Origin: Neosynechococcus sphagnicola sy1
GTDB taxonomy: Bacteria > Cyanobacteriota > Cyanobacteriia > Neosynechococcales > Neosynechococcaceae
NCBI RefSeq assembly: GCF_000775285.1
Contig: NZ_JJML01000001.1
Span: 1 to 64,000 of the forward strand
Direction of reading: 5' to 3'
Length of the DNA: 64,000 nt
The notes below the pieces were generated by a model that worked only from the letters and a program-made list of their open reading frames with translations, did no database searches and had not been told where the DNA came from. Numbering within the stretch: the first letter of the stretch is position 1; each line of letters begins with the position of its first letter. Shown here in pieces: positions 46,367-56,684 of the stretch. The translations under genes were made by a program, and so were the position numbers.

Positions 46367-46876
46367 ATGCGGGATGTAGTGACCGGCCTGATTGAGAACT
46401 ATGACCTCAAAGGACAGTATTTAGATCGCAATGCTGTTGAGGCTCTGAAAGACTATTTTGGCAGCGGTGTGGCTCGGGTACAAGCGGCTGGTGTAGTGAA
46501 TGCCAACGCAGCGGCGATTGTCAGACAAGCAGGATCGAAGTTGTTTGAGGAACTCCCGGAACTGATTCGTCCGGGTGGCAATGCCTATACAACTCGTCGC
46601 TTCGCAGCGTGCCTCCGGGATATGGACTATTATCTGCGCTATGCCAGCTATGCATTGGTGGCTGGCAGTATGGATGTTCTAGATGAGCGGGTTCTCCAGG
46701 GCCTGCGGGAAACCTATAACTCCCTAGGGGTTCCCATTGCCCCCACAGTTCGTGGAATTCAGATTATGAAAGACATGGTCAAAGATCTGGTAGCAGCTGC
46801 TGGAATTGAGGATGTCGCCTTTTTAGATCAACCCTTTGACTACATGACGCGGGAGTTTTCAGAGCAGGATCTCTAA
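46367..46876 (+). CDS. apcF: allophycocyanin beta-18 subunit
   Basis: 169 residues from ATG 46367 (an in-frame TTG 12 bp upstream is unlikely). Globin-like phycobiliprotein with VVNANAAAIVRQAG (methylated Asn region) and RRFAACLRDMDYYLRYASYA, which holds the phycocyanobilin cysteine. The length and the C-terminus FDYMTREFSEQDL fit ApcF, the beta-like subunit of the phycobilisome core that pairs with ApcE to pass energy to photosystem II, more than ApcB. Confidence 0.88.
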   Translation: MRDVVTGLIENYDLKGQYLDRNAVEALKDYFGSGVARVQAAGVVNANAAAIVRQAGSKLFEELPELIRPGGNAYTTRRFAACLRDMDYYLRYASYALVAGSMDVLDERVLQGLRETYNSLGVPIAPTVRGIQIMKDMVKDLVAAAGIEDVAFLDQPFDYMTREFSEQDL

Positions 46877-46930
46877 TCCCCTGGATGATGTAGAGCCTTG
46901 TCACCAGATCCGGGCTGTTTCGCAGTACCG

Positions 46931-47003
46931 ATTTTCTGGTTGTAAAAATCAGAAAATTACGCCAAGGGGGTCTCTCTGTGAAGGGAGTCTCCCTTATATG
47001 TTT
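46931..47003 (+). terminator. hairpins downstream of apcF, possible terminator
   Basis: ATTTTCTG and CAGAAAAT pair (46931-46957), and AAGGGAG and CTCCCTT pair with a single-base centre (46981-46995), followed by ATATGTTTT. Neither has a strong T-run, so termination efficiency is doubtful. Confidence 0.3.
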
Positions 47004-47106
47004 TAAAACCTGAAGACGGGCGATCGCCCTGGGTTACTTTCTCCTGAAATCTCTGCTAGATCCGGGAGCTGTGGGTTACGGTTGAGACAGTGGTATGGAA
47101 TTGGCT

Positions 47107-48471
47107 ATGGCGATCGCAACGATTAATCCGACGACGGGTGAACTGATTAAAACCTTTGCCGCACTGACCCCGGGGGAGATTGAACAGAAACTCGCCTTCG
47201 CCCAAGCAACCTTTGAGTCCTATCAGTGGGTTCCCTTCCCCCAGCGGGCTGCCTGGATGAACACCGCAGCCGAGATCTTGACAGCGCAACGGCAAGATCT
47301 CGGACGGCTGATCACCCTGGAAATGGGTAAAACCCTGACCTCGGCGATCGCCGAGGTGGAGAAATGTGCCTGGGTCTGTCGTTACTATGCAGAACATGCA
47401 GCTACTTTTTTGGCTGATGTTGCCGTGACCACGGATGCCCATCAGAGCTACGTGAAATACCAGCCCCTCGGGGCGATTCTGGCGGTCATGCCCTGGAATT
47501 TTCCCTTCTGGCAGGTGTTTCGCTTTGCTGCACCAGCACTGATGGCTGGGAATGTGGGCATCCTCAAACATGCCTCCAATGTGCCCCAGTGTGCCTTGGC
47601 GATCGCCGAGATTTTTCGCGAGGCAGGCTTTCCCGAGGGGGCGTTTCAAACCCTGCTCGTGGGAGCCGATCAAGTGGCGTCCCTGATCGCCGATGACCGC
47701 ATTAAGGCGGCGACCCTGACGGGGAGTGAGCCTGCGGGCATGAGTTTGGCGGCAACTGCGGGGCATTATTTAAAGAAAACTGTTCTGGAGTTGGGCGGCA
47801 GTGACCCCTTGATTGTGCTGCCCAGTGCCGATCTAGAAACCGCTGTCACCGCTGCGGTGACGGCTCGGATGCTGAATAATGGTCAGTCTTGTATTGCGGC
47901 CAAGCGATTGATCGTGGTCGGGGAGATTGGGGACGTTTTTACCCAAAAGCTGATGGCTCAGTTGCAAGCCCTGAAGGTGGGAGATCCCCTGCTGCCGGAA
48001 ACGGATCTGGGACCCTTGGCGACTCCCCAAATTTTGCACGAGTTAGACCAGCAGGTGCAACAGTCAGTGCAGCAGGGAGCCCGTCTGCTCCTGGGGGGAC
48101 AGCCCCTCGATCGCCCCGGCAACTTTTATCCCCCCACCCTGCTGACAGATATTCCCCCAGGCAGTTTGGCTGATCTAGCAGAGTTTTTTGGGCCGGTGGC
48201 GCTGCTATTTCAGGTGGCGGATCTGGATCAGGCGATCGCCCTGGCCAATAAAACCAGCTTTGGATTGGGAGCCAGTGCCTGGACAACTGTCCCTGAAGAG
48301 CGCGATCTCCTGATTAACGAGTTGGTCTCTGGCTCGGTCTTTATAAATGGCCTGGTGAAGTCAGACCCGCGGCTGCCCTTTGGGGGGATCAAACGATCCG
48401 GCTACGGGCGGGAACTGGGTAGCCAGGGCATTCAAGAATTTGTCAATATCAAGACGATTTGGATTCGATAA
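47107..48471 (+). CDS. gabD: succinate-semialdehyde dehydrogenase
   Basis: 454 residues from ATG 47107 (MAIATINPTTGELIK; another in-frame ATG lies 12 bp earlier). Aldehyde dehydrogenase fold with PLGAILAVMPWNFPFWQ, the catalytic glutamate in VLELGGSDPLIVL, and the cysteine in NNGQSCIAAKRL. In cyanobacteria this enzyme oxidises succinic semialdehyde to succinate after 2-oxoglutarate decarboxylase, replacing 2-oxoglutarate dehydrogenase. The partner decarboxylase gene follows 17 bp downstream, so the pathway is encoded as one operon. Confidence 0.9.
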   Translation: MAIATINPTTGELIKTFAALTPGEIEQKLAFAQATFESYQWVPFPQRAAWMNTAAEILTAQRQDLGRLITLEMGKTLTSAIAEVEKCAWVCRYYAEHAATFLADVAVTTDAHQSYVKYQPLGAILAVMPWNFPFWQVFRFAAPALMAGNVGILKHASNVPQCALAIAEIFREAGFPEGAFQTLLVGADQVASLIADDRIKAATLTGSEPAGMSLAATAGHYLKKTVLELGGSDPLIVLPSADLETAVTAAVTARMLNNGQSCIAAKRLIVVGEIGDVFTQKLMAQLQALKVGDPLLPETDLGPLATPQILHELDQQVQQSVQQGARLLLGGQPLDRPGNFYPPTLLTDIPPGSLADLAEFFGPVALLFQVADLDQAIALANKTSFGLGASAWTTVPEERDLLINELVSGSVFINGLVKSDPRLPFGGIKRSGYGRELGSQGIQEFVNIKTIWIR

Positions 48472-48488
48472 CGCGGCGAAGGAACCCT

Positions 48489-50126
48489 ATGAACACTGCT
48501 GAATTACTGGTGCGCTGTCTCGAAAACGAAGGGGTGCGCTATATCTTCGGCCTCCCCGGTGAAGAAAACTTAGAGGTACTCGAAGCCCTGAGTCAGTCAT
48601 CAATTCAGTTCATCACCACCCGGCACGAACAGGGCGCAGCCTTTATGGCGGATGTTTATGGGCGGCTCACCGGACAGGCAGGGGTATGTCTGTCCACCTT
48701 AGGGCCGGGAGCCACTAATTTAATGACCGGGGTGGCAGATGCCAATTTGGATGGGGCTCCCTTAGTGGCGATTACCGGGCAGGTGGGAACCGATCGCATG
48801 CACATTGAGTCCCATCAGTATCTCGATTTGGTGGCGATGTTTTCACCTGTTACCAAATGGAATGCCCAAATTGTCCGCCCCAGCATTACCCCAGAAATTG
48901 TCCGCCGCGCCTTTAAGCTGGCACAGTCTGAAAAGCCAGGAGCCGTTCACATTGATGTGCCGGAAAATATTGCAGCCATGGCAGCGGTGGGAGCCCCCCT
49001 GAGTAAGGGAGATCTGGAAAAAACCTACGCCTCGTTTCGCAGCATCCACCAGGCAGCGGAGCTGATTGCCCAAGCCGAACATCCCCTGATTCTGGCAGGG
49101 AACGGGGTGATTCGCTCCCACGCCAGTGTTGCCCTGACCCAGTTTGCCAGCGAGCTACAGATTCCGGTGGCCAATACCTTTATGGGCAAAGGAGCCATTC
49201 CCTACACCCATCCCCTAGCGCTGTGGGCCGTGGGGCTGCAACTGCGGGATTACATCAGCTGTGGGTTTGATCGCGCCGATCTGGTGATTGCGGTCGGCTA
49301 TGACCTGATTGAATATTCCCCCAAGAAGTGGAACCCGGATGGTCAGATTCCCATTGTGCATATTGGGGCGATCGCCGCTGAAATTGACAGCAGTTATATT
49401 CCCAAAGCTGAGGTGGTGGGGGATATTTCTGATTCCCTCCACGAAATCTTGCAACGTGCCGATCGCCGGGACAAACCGATCCCTGCCTCCCTGAGTTTGC
49501 GAGATAACATTCGCGCTGACTACGAACAGTATGCCCAGGATCAAGGGTTTCCGGTAAAGCCACAAAAGCTGATCTACGATCTGCGCCAGGTGATGGGAGC
49601 TGCCGATATTGTAATCAGCGATGTCGGTGCCCACAAAATGTGGATGGCGCGTCACTACCACTGTGAGCGTCCCAATACCTGCATCATTTCCAACGGCTTT
49701 GCCGCCATGGGCATTGCCATTCCAGGAGCCCTCGCCGCCAAGTTAGTTCACCCCGACCGACATGTTGTGGCCGTCACCGGGGATGGGGGGTTTATGATGA
49801 ACTTCCAAGAGCTAGAAACCGCCCTGCGGGTGGGCACCCCTTTTGTCACTTTAATCTTTAATGACGGCGGCTACGGTTTGATTGAATGGAAGCAGCATAA
49901 CCACTTTGGCCGCTCGGCCTTTGTCAAATTTAGCAACCCAGATTTTGTCAAACTAGCGGAAAGTATGGGCTTAAAAGGCTATCGGATTGAGTCCAGTGCC
50001 GATCTGATCCCAACCTTAAAACTTGCCCTGGCTCAATCCGTACCTGCGGTGATTGACTGCCCCGTAGATTACCGGGAAAATCTCCGCTTTACCCAAAAAG
50101 TAGGAGATTTAAATTGCGTGATTTAG
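48489..50126 (+). CDS. 2-oxoglutarate decarboxylase (acetolactate-synthase-like ThDP enzyme)
   Basis: 545 residues from ATG 48489. Three-domain thiamine diphosphate enzyme: HEQGAAFMADVYGRL with the ThDP glutamate, GPGATNLMTGVADANLDGAP, and the cofactor motif GDGGFMMNFQEL through FNDGGYG. It is annotated as acetolactate synthase in many genomes, but next to succinate-semialdehyde dehydrogenase it matches the Synechococcus 7002 gene shown to decarboxylate 2-oxoglutarate and complete the TCA cycle. No FAD-domain or regulatory subunit gene lies nearby. Confidence 0.82.
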   Translation: MNTAELLVRCLENEGVRYIFGLPGEENLEVLEALSQSSIQFITTRHEQGAAFMADVYGRLTGQAGVCLSTLGPGATNLMTGVADANLDGAPLVAITGQVGTDRMHIESHQYLDLVAMFSPVTKWNAQIVRPSITPEIVRRAFKLAQSEKPGAVHIDVPENIAAMAAVGAPLSKGDLEKTYASFRSIHQAAELIAQAEHPLILAGNGVIRSHASVALTQFASELQIPVANTFMGKGAIPYTHPLALWAVGLQLRDYISCGFDRADLVIAVGYDLIEYSPKKWNPDGQIPIVHIGAIAAEIDSSYIPKAEVVGDISDSLHEILQRADRRDKPIPASLSLRDNIRADYEQYAQDQGFPVKPQKLIYDLRQVMGAADIVISDVGAHKMWMARHYHCERPNTCIISNGFAAMGIAIPGALAAKLVHPDRHVVAVTGDGGFMMNFQELETALRVGTPFVTLIFNDGGYGLIEWKQHNHFGRSAFVKFSNPDFVKLAESMGLKGYRIESSADLIPTLKLALAQSVPAVIDCPVDYRENLRFTQKVGDLNCVI

Positions 50127-50161
50127 TGCTACAACCAGGGGGTGAATTGCCCTCTCAACCT

Positions 50162-50680
50162 ATGCGAGTCTCTCTCTGGAAAGTAGTCCTGGCCATTTCG
50201 ATGCTCCTGGGCGCTGCCCCTGTTGCCATCCCAGCGGTTGCCCAGTCATCCGATTCTCCGTGTTTCATCCGTGATAGTTCGGGTCGGCTGATCGATTTGT
50301 CCCAATCTGTCTGTGGTTATAGCCGCCCTCAGCCGGTAACCAGTCCCCTATCACCCCCTGTAGGCAGTACGCTGCCGCCACCGAGTCAGCCGATGGCTCC
50401 AGAGGCAGCGGGGAATCTAGATGATCGCTTTTGGGAAACCTTCTCCAGTGCTATCAATGACCCCCAAGTCCTGAATACGGTACAAATTGTGGGACGCAGC
50501 GGCACGATCAGTCTGGGGCAAGAAGTTTGCCAAACCTTGGCTGCGGGCGGTACCCTGCCTGATCCGGAGCAAAAATCCCAGGAAAGTCGGTATCCAGCGG
50601 CTTACTTCGCTGCGATTAATACGGCAGCGGTGAACACCTACTGTCCGCAGTACAAACCGAAGCCAAGTCCATCGATTTAA
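50162..50680 (+). CDS. exported protein with DUF732-like C-terminus
   Basis: 172 residues from ATG 50162 (MRVSLWKVVLAISML). A signal peptide ends near AVAQSS. A Pro/Ser-rich linker follows (residues 55-85) and then a small helical domain: LNTVQIVGRSGTISLGQEVC, TLAAGGTLPDPE, YFAAINTAAVNTYCPQYK. Two cysteines placed like this, with LG..VC...L..G, resemble DUF732, known from actinobacteria; the assignment is tentative. It overlaps nothing and follows the decarboxylase after 35 bp. Confidence 0.55.
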   Translation: MRVSLWKVVLAISMLLGAAPVAIPAVAQSSDSPCFIRDSSGRLIDLSQSVCGYSRPQPVTSPLSPPVGSTLPPPSQPMAPEAAGNLDDRFWETFSSAINDPQVLNTVQIVGRSGTISLGQEVCQTLAAGGTLPDPEQKSQESRYPAAYFAAINTAAVNTYCPQYKPKPSPSI

Positions 50681-50857
50681 GGCGATCGCCCGAGGCGACG
50701 GCTCAGGGGTTGCGACTTAGTGAGATTGCGACCTAGTGAGACTTTTCTCGGGACGAGAGGACGCCCCTGGAGCAAATCATTTGCTAAGATGTGTAAGCTA
50801 GCTGAAAAATGCGTCGTTCTGTGGGCTGCACAGTTGCAGAACCCAGCATTACAGCAA

Positions 50858-50931
50858 CGGGATGTAGCGCAGCTTGGTAGCGCGCCTGCTTTGGGAGCAG
50901 GATGCCGCAGGTTCAAATCCTGTCATCCCGA
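50858..50931 (+). tRNA. tRNA-Pro(TGG)
   Basis: 74 nt with a 7-bp acceptor stem CGGGATG/CATCCCG and discriminator A. The anticodon stem CCTGC/GCAGG surrounds loop TTTGGGA, giving anticodon TGG. The T arm is GCAGG/CCTGT-type with TTCAAAT. CCA is not encoded. Confidence 0.96.
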
Positions 50932-50985
50932 TTCTTAAAACCTATGGAATACGGTTGCCGTACCTCAGGGATAGGGATGTCATCC

Positions 50986-51819
50986 ATGATCAGCAAGGAA
51001 GAGGCAAACACGACAACCGCAAAAGTTTTTAATGCCGCATCGGATTATTTTGATGCGCCAGCGTTATCTTTCTGGAGTCGCTTTGGGCAACAAACCATTG
51101 ATCGGTTGTCTCTGCATTCCGGCCATCGCGTTTTGGATGTTTGTTGTGGCACGGGTGCTTCAGCGATTCCCGCCGCAGTCTGTGTCGGTTCCACAGGGCA
51201 GGTGCTGGGGGTAGATCTGGCCGAATCCTTACTGGAACTAGGGCGTCAGAAGTCCCGACAGCAGGGCCTGAAAAATATCGAGTTTCGCCACGGGGATTTT
51301 GAACATCTCGGCCTCCCCAGGGAAAGCTTTGATGCCATTGTGTGTGTGTTCGGGATTTTCTTTGTTCCTGATATGGTGGCAGCGGTTCGCGAACTGTGGC
51401 GCATGGTTCGTCCGGGGGGAAAACTCGCCATTACCTCCTGGGGAGCAAAGGTCTTTGAACCAGCAAATCAACGGTTCTGGGAAATCCTTGAAACTGAACG
51501 CCCGGACTTGGTGAAGAAATTGACACCCTGGGATCGAATTCGTGATCGGGCCTCGCTGCAAGCACTTCTAGAATCAGGGGGAGCGACCCAGGTCAAGGTT
51601 TTTGCAGAGTCCAGCATTCATGAACTGGCTGCGCCGGAAGATTGGTGGACCATGGTTTTGGGTGGGGGACTCAGAGGCACAATCGACCAACTTGATCCGG
51701 CAGCTCGGGAACGGGTTCGACAGGCAAACCTTCAATTTCTCCTGACGAATCAAGTGCAGTCTCTGGAGGTGGATGTCTTGTATGCGATCGCGCAGAAATC
51801 CCACCCCCGACAGAGGTAA
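50986..51819 (+). CDS. class I SAM-dependent methyltransferase
   Basis: 277 residues from ATG 50986 (MISKEEANTTTAKVFNAASD). Motif I is VLDVCCGTGASAIPAA, motif II region GVDLAESLLELGRQKS, then FDAIVCVFGIFFVPDMVAA and LWRMVRPGGKLAITSWG. This is the UbiE/COQ5-like methyltransferase 11 group; the substrate is unknown. An upstream ATG at 50944 in the same frame is possible. It sits right after the proline tRNA. Confidence 0.82.
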   Translation: MISKEEANTTTAKVFNAASDYFDAPALSFWSRFGQQTIDRLSLHSGHRVLDVCCGTGASAIPAAVCVGSTGQVLGVDLAESLLELGRQKSRQQGLKNIEFRHGDFEHLGLPRESFDAIVCVFGIFFVPDMVAAVRELWRMVRPGGKLAITSWGAKVFEPANQRFWEILETERPDLVKKLTPWDRIRDRASLQALLESGGATQVKVFAESSIHELAAPEDWWTMVLGGGLRGTIDQLDPAARERVRQANLQFLLTNQVQSLEVDVLYAIAQKSHPRQR

Positions 51820-51883
51820 GCGATGGCTAAGTTGACGAAGGTACGGTGCTGACTGGCGGTGAAAGATCAAGCCATTTTCCCCC

Positions 51884-52084
51884 TTGAAGATGGCGATTCA
51901 ATTTAATCAATATAAGTTTGGCAAAGTATGGGAGCAAACCAAAGTGACGACTCGGTTAGTCGTGAGTTATTTCAACTGGATCGGGCCGCATAGTCGATTG
52001 AAGACAACGGCAGCTCAACGAGCAGGAATAACGCTAAAGCCTTGGACTTGGCATGATCTAATCACTTCTCCCACCATTGTTTAA
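51884..52084 (+). mobile_element. transposase C-terminal remnant (IS1-like)
   Basis: 66 codons containing KVTTRLVVSYFNWIGPHSRL, KTTAAQRAGITLKPWTWHDL and a final TSPTIV. The YFNW...HSRL..T.AQ.AG pattern resembles the end of IS1-type cyanobacterial transposases. No upstream catalytic region remains. Confidence 0.5.
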
Positions 52085-52246
52085 CGCACTACCGAAGCGA
52101 TCTCCAAGCACCTATATTGTTTGTGCTCTGATGGTTTCGACAAAATTAATTGCTCCTTCCCTACATGAAATGGCCGAGAAGCAGCTATAACTATCACAGT
52201 GTGAGAAATCTGTCACGATTCGTATAGGCAGTGTGAGGAGAACGGA

Positions 52247-53679
52247 GTGACTCAGAAGTTTGCAGCCCGCTCTAATGCGTCCAGAACGGTAGCAAGGGTT
52301 AAAAAGAGGGCATCTGATGAAAATGACAAGGCTCGTCCGTCGAAGGGACAGCGCCGCTCAGAAAGTGATCTGGCGACGGAGGAGGGGCAACGCCAACGCC
52401 CCTCTCAGAGTCGTCAGCGTCGCCAACGTTCCCGCTCCGGGACATCGGGCAAACCGTCAGCTCCTGATTTCTCCCTCCCGGTTTCAGATCCCCGGATGGA
52501 GCGGCTGCCCAACGCCCCACAGGTAGCAGGGGAAGCCAGTGCCATCGTGACAACAACGGGACTGCGCGGTGGTCGTAAGCGCCCAGGGTCTCTCCGTTTT
52601 ACATGGTGTTCGGTTGTTGATTCTGGGGGTCGGTCTGGGGGCGATCGCAGGAACTGGTTTGGCGATCTGGAACCCGACGAACTACCGCATGGGGATCGGG
52701 CCACGGGTCAACCAACGACTAGAATTAGCAGCTGCCCCCACCCCACCCCTTACCCCTGCCATCCCCAGTCAGGCTCTGCAATCCACTCAAGAAATGCTGC
52801 CCTTGAAGCAACAAGTGCTGACCTTGGCAGCTCGGAATCCGGGGTTGACCCTGGGGGTATTTCTCGAAGACCTCGATAGCGGTGCTTACCTGGATATCAA
52901 TGGCACGAAGCCCTTTGCCACGGCCAGCATGATCAAAGTTCCAGTGCTGGTGGCAGTTTTTTCAGGATGTTGATGCGGGCAAAATTCGCCTAGACGAGCT
53001 GCTCACCATGCGAAAGGATCTGGTGGTTTCCGAATCGGGCACCATGCAGTATCAACCCGTTGGGACTAAATTCACAGCCCTAGAAACGGCGACCAATATG
53101 ATTGTCATTAGCGACAATACGGCCACCAATATGCTGATTGATCGCTTGGGTGGGGCACAACAACTCAACCAGCGCTTCCTGAACTGGGGTTTGAGCCATA
53201 CCCAAATTCACCACTTTTTGCCAGATTTAGCCGGAACCAATGTGACGACACCCCACGATCTGGCCAACCTCATGGCGCTGATCAGTCAGGGGAAGCTCGT
53301 CTCGATGAAATCCCGCGATCGCCTATTGTCTATTATGCGCCAAACCGTTACCAACACCCTCTTACCCCAAGGGTTAGGAGCCGGGGCAACCATTGCTCAC
53401 AAAACGGGAGATATTGGTGCCATGGTTGGAGATGTGGGCCTAATTGATATGCCCAACGGCAAGCGCTATGTTGCCGTGGCTATGGTGAAACGTCCCTTCA
53501 ATGACCCCCGTGCCCAAGAACTGATTCGCCAAACCTCGCGAGTAGCTTATCGCTACCTCCTGAAACCAGCGTCTACTCCCACCGTGGTTCAACCGACCAG
53601 TGCTGCTCCCGAGGCGACGATTCCCAGTGCTGTGGTCACCCCCACCCCAGCCTCTGGGACGACTGCAACTGAACCATGA
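52247..53679 (+). CDS. membrane-anchored class A beta-lactamase-like serine hydrolase, two single-base shifts
   Basis: About 475 residues after repair. An Arg/Ser-rich cytoplasmic N-terminus of about 105 residues is followed by a membrane helix (GVRLLILGVGLGAIAGTGLA) and an extracytoplasmic penicillin-recognising domain: SMIK catalytic serine motif, SDN triad in VISDNTATNMLID, KTG in AHKTGDIGAMV, and a Pro/Thr/Ser tail. The shifts fall between 52560 and 52580 and in a run of six T at about 52956-52961. It could hydrolyse beta-lactams or act on cell-wall peptides. Confidence 0.82.
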
Positions 53680-55279
53680 GCCTCACAGAACAGATCCTCA
53701 CCGCCCTCCCCGGTGATGCCTGGGGTGGGTTGCGGCGGGTCGATCAGCGTTGGCAATCCCTCAAAACAGGGGCACTGCCCTTTCCAGAGGTGGTGCAGGA
53801 GGATGTGGTGTCCCTAGGCAGTCCTGACTGGGATGTGGTGATCTGTGGGGGGACTCTGGGGATTCTGATGGGTTGTGCCCTCAGCCGTCGTGGCTGGCGG
53901 GTAACGGTGCTAGAACAGGGGATGCTGCGGGGCAGGGATCAGGAGTGGAATATTTCCCGCCAAGAATTGGAGACATTTCTAGACTTAGAGCTATTAACCT
54001 CGGCGGAGTTGGAGCAGGCGATCGCCACTGAATTTAATCCAGTACGGGTGCAATTTGCGGGTACGCCAGCGGTTTGGGTTCGCGATGTCCTCAATATTGG
54101 CATTGACCCGGGTTTTTTTATTGGCAACGCTGCGGCAGCGATTTCTAGCAGATGGGGGACAATTATGCGAACAGACGGCGTTTACATCAGCCACGGTTTA
54201 TGGCGATGGGGTGAGGGTTGCCGCCCGTAGCCAAGGAACGGAGATCCACCTAACAACCCGCTTACTCATTGATGCCATGGGTCACGGATCGCCCCTGGTA
54301 CAGCAGGCTCGCCGAGGGCAACGACCCGACAGTGTGTGCTTGGTGGTGGGGAGTTGTGCCCAAGGGTTTCCCCCCAACCTGACCGGGGATCTAATGGTCT
54401 CGCTGACACCGTTACAAAATCAATGCCAGTACTTTTGGGAAGCCTTCCCCGCCAGGGAAGGTCGTACCACCTACCTCTTCACCTATGTGGATGTTGATCC
54501 TGCACGTCCCAGTTTGGAGCAATTGTTTGCTGAGTATCTGCGGCTGCTGCCGGCCTATCAGGGCATCGAACTAGCCCAAGTGCAATTCAAACGGGCGCTA
54601 TATGGATTTTTCCCCTGCTATCAACAGAGTCCCCTCCAGTTGCCCTGGAACCGGATGTTGCCCGTGGGAGATAGTAGTGGCAGTCAGTCGCCCCTTAGCT
54701 TCGGGGGTTTTGGAGCCATGGTGCGCCACCTAGGGCGACTGTCAACGGGAATTGATCAGGCATTGCGACAGGAATGTCTCCAGCGCGATCACTTGGCACT
54801 GTTGCAGCCCTATCAACCGAGTTTATCAGTCACTTGGTTGTTTCAACGGGCGATGAGTGCCCGTGTGGAACAGTCCCTGGCCCCTGATCAGATAAATCAG
54901 TTACTCGGGGCTGTGTTTCAGAGCATGGCTCAATTCGGGGGATCCGGTGTTGCGCCCCTTCCTTCAGGATGTGGTGCAGTTTCCCGCCCTTTCCCAGTCG
55001 TTGCTGATCACAGCCCTTCACCATCCCGTACTGGTTGCCAAAGTCCTTCCCCAGGTAGGGGTTCCAGCTTTACTCAACTGGATGGCTCACTATATCAATC
55101 TGGGAACCTACACCCTCCTATCCCAGCTGACTCCTCTACTGACTCCGTGGATCAATTCCCTCAATGGCAGCCAGCAATACGCTTGGCAGCGTCGCCTAGA
55201 AGCCTGGAACTACGGCAGTGGTCAAGATACTCCAGTAACATGGCTGATTCCCCAGCCGCCCAACACGGGTACTAACTAA
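53676..55279 (+). CDS. cruP: lycopene cyclase-type FAD protein CruP, two single-base shifts
   Basis: About 534 residues after repair. N-terminal FAD-binding WDVVICGGTLGILMGCALSR with LEQGMLRGRDQEWNISRQEL, then WVRDVLNIGIDPGFLLA, LLIDAMGHGSPLVQQAR, LLPAYQ and the strongly conserved MLPVGDSSGSQSPLSFGGFG near residue 325. This is the CruA/CruP group. CruP, a paralogue shared by cyanobacteria and plants, is linked to protection from oxidative stress and lacks clear cyclase activity. Shifts are in seven T near 54113-54119 and five G near 54938-54942. It overlaps the previous gene by 4 bp. Confidence 0.78.
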
Positions 55280-55569
55280 CACGAATCGTGGGCTTTGATC
55301 AAAGGAATCCATCGATTCAAGAATAACGTTCCACAGGTGCTGAAGATAGGGAATCAAGAACGGCTGGAGGCATTCGATCATTAAGAGATATTTTTGGCTT
55401 GGGATGGATCAAATGGACGATCTGCTGGAGCATCTGTGGCTTCCAAGTCTTGACGCTCTTCTCTTTGGTAAGGAGCAGGATTTCTGGAATATGAGACAAT
55501 ATAATCAATGAGCTGAACCTCCAAAGCAGATTGATGTATCCTTGAACCAATCATGCAAGGTAATGTTGT

Positions 55570-56616
55570 ATGAAGACTCAGCCATTAGACCTCTCCATCA
55601 AGCTGGGTGATTACGGATATCAAATCATTCGTGAAAACTTCCAGAGGTTTGTCGATCAAGAAGCAGCTGTTTTAAAAGATAAAGATCCTGAACCCCTGCA
55701 TCAGATGCGTGTGGGGATGCGACGGTTGAGAACAGCGGTTCAAGTATTTAGCACCGCGATCGCATTACCAAAGGTGGTGAGCGATGGATCGATTGGGAAA
55801 ATTGCCAAGAGATTGGGGAAAACCCGAGACTTAGATGTATTGCAATACGAGTTGGTAACTCACTATCAACCTTTGTTGCAAAGGCCAGAACGGTCAAATT
55901 TTGATGAGGTTTTGAAGCATTTGCAACAAACCCGTGGGGAAAGCTTTCTGCATTTGCAGGAAACCCTGAATGGCGATCGCTATCATAAATTAAAGCAAGC
56001 CATCCAAGTTTGGATCGACCAGCCGACCTTTACTCTGATGGGGGCTTTATCCGTCCGAGAAATTTTGCCCGATCTGCTGCTGCCATTAATCTGCCAACTC
56101 TTTCTCCATCCAGGGTGGTTAGTGGGAACAACTATTCAGGCGGGGAAGGTGACGCTATTATCGATTGAAAATTCTGCGGAGTTAAATCTGCAATTGGAGC
56201 AATTTTCTGACGTTCTTCATGACCTGCGGAAGCAAATGAAGGGCGTTCGCTACCAGGCAGAGTTCTTTTCAGATTTTTATGAAGCCTCCTACCTGCAACG
56301 AATTGAGGAATTTAGGACTATCCAGGATGTTCTAGGTCAGCTTCAAGATCATGAAGTCTTGCTTCAGTTTTTAGCATCTACCTTGAAGGGGGATTTATCA
56401 ACAGTGTTGCCCACCGTCAACCAGATCCTGCAACAGCAACAAGCCACATTTTGGCAAACCTGGCAACCGCTCCAACAGCATTATCTCTGTTCAGACGTTC
56501 GTCAATCCTTGCGATCGCTGCTCACCACACCCCGGCAATTAACACCAGCATCTTCCCAAACAGGTAAAAGAGCCGCAAAAACAGCAAAACAGCTGCATAA
56601 AACCGTTGAAATCTGA
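55570..56616 (+). CDS. CHAD-domain protein
   Basis: 348 residues. The CHAD fold shows its conserved histidine and arginine helices: EPLHQMRVGMRRLRTAVQVF at residues 44-63, GKTRDLDVLQYEL, a repeat of the motif in LHDLRKQMKGVRYQAEFFSD, and TIQDVLGQLQDHEVLL. CHAD domains bind polyphosphate. The C-terminus ends in a Lys-rich tail. It precedes a pyruvate-kinase-like gene on the same strand by 68 bp. The 290 bp upstream hold no gene I recognise, although two short minus-strand frames exist there. Confidence 0.9.
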   Translation: MKTQPLDLSIKLGDYGYQIIRENFQRFVDQEAAVLKDKDPEPLHQMRVGMRRLRTAVQVFSTAIALPKVVSDGSIGKIAKRLGKTRDLDVLQYELVTHYQPLLQRPERSNFDEVLKHLQQTRGESFLHLQETLNGDRYHKLKQAIQVWIDQPTFTLMGALSVREILPDLLLPLICQLFLHPGWLVGTTIQAGKVTLLSIENSAELNLQLEQFSDVLHDLRKQMKGVRYQAEFFSDFYEASYLQRIEEFRTIQDVLGQLQDHEVLLQFLASTLKGDLSTVLPTVNQILQQQQATFWQTWQPLQQHYLCSDVRQSLRSLLTTPRQLTPASSQTGKRAAKTAKQLHKTVEI

Positions 56617-56684
56617 AAAAAACTCTGGAATCTTGAAACCGATTGATCAAATCCGGAGAGCACATCGATTCAGGAGTTTTTTAC

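Noticed and set aside
47056-47766. Long minus-strand frame (236 codons) opposite the succinate-semialdehyde dehydrogenase gene
   Set aside because: It is antisense to a clearly conserved enzyme and its product is rich in Gly, His and Arg, typical of an antisense shadow.
55317-55550. Minus-strand frame before the CHAD gene
   Set aside because: A second frame of similar length overlaps it and neither resembles a known family; kept out of the gene list.
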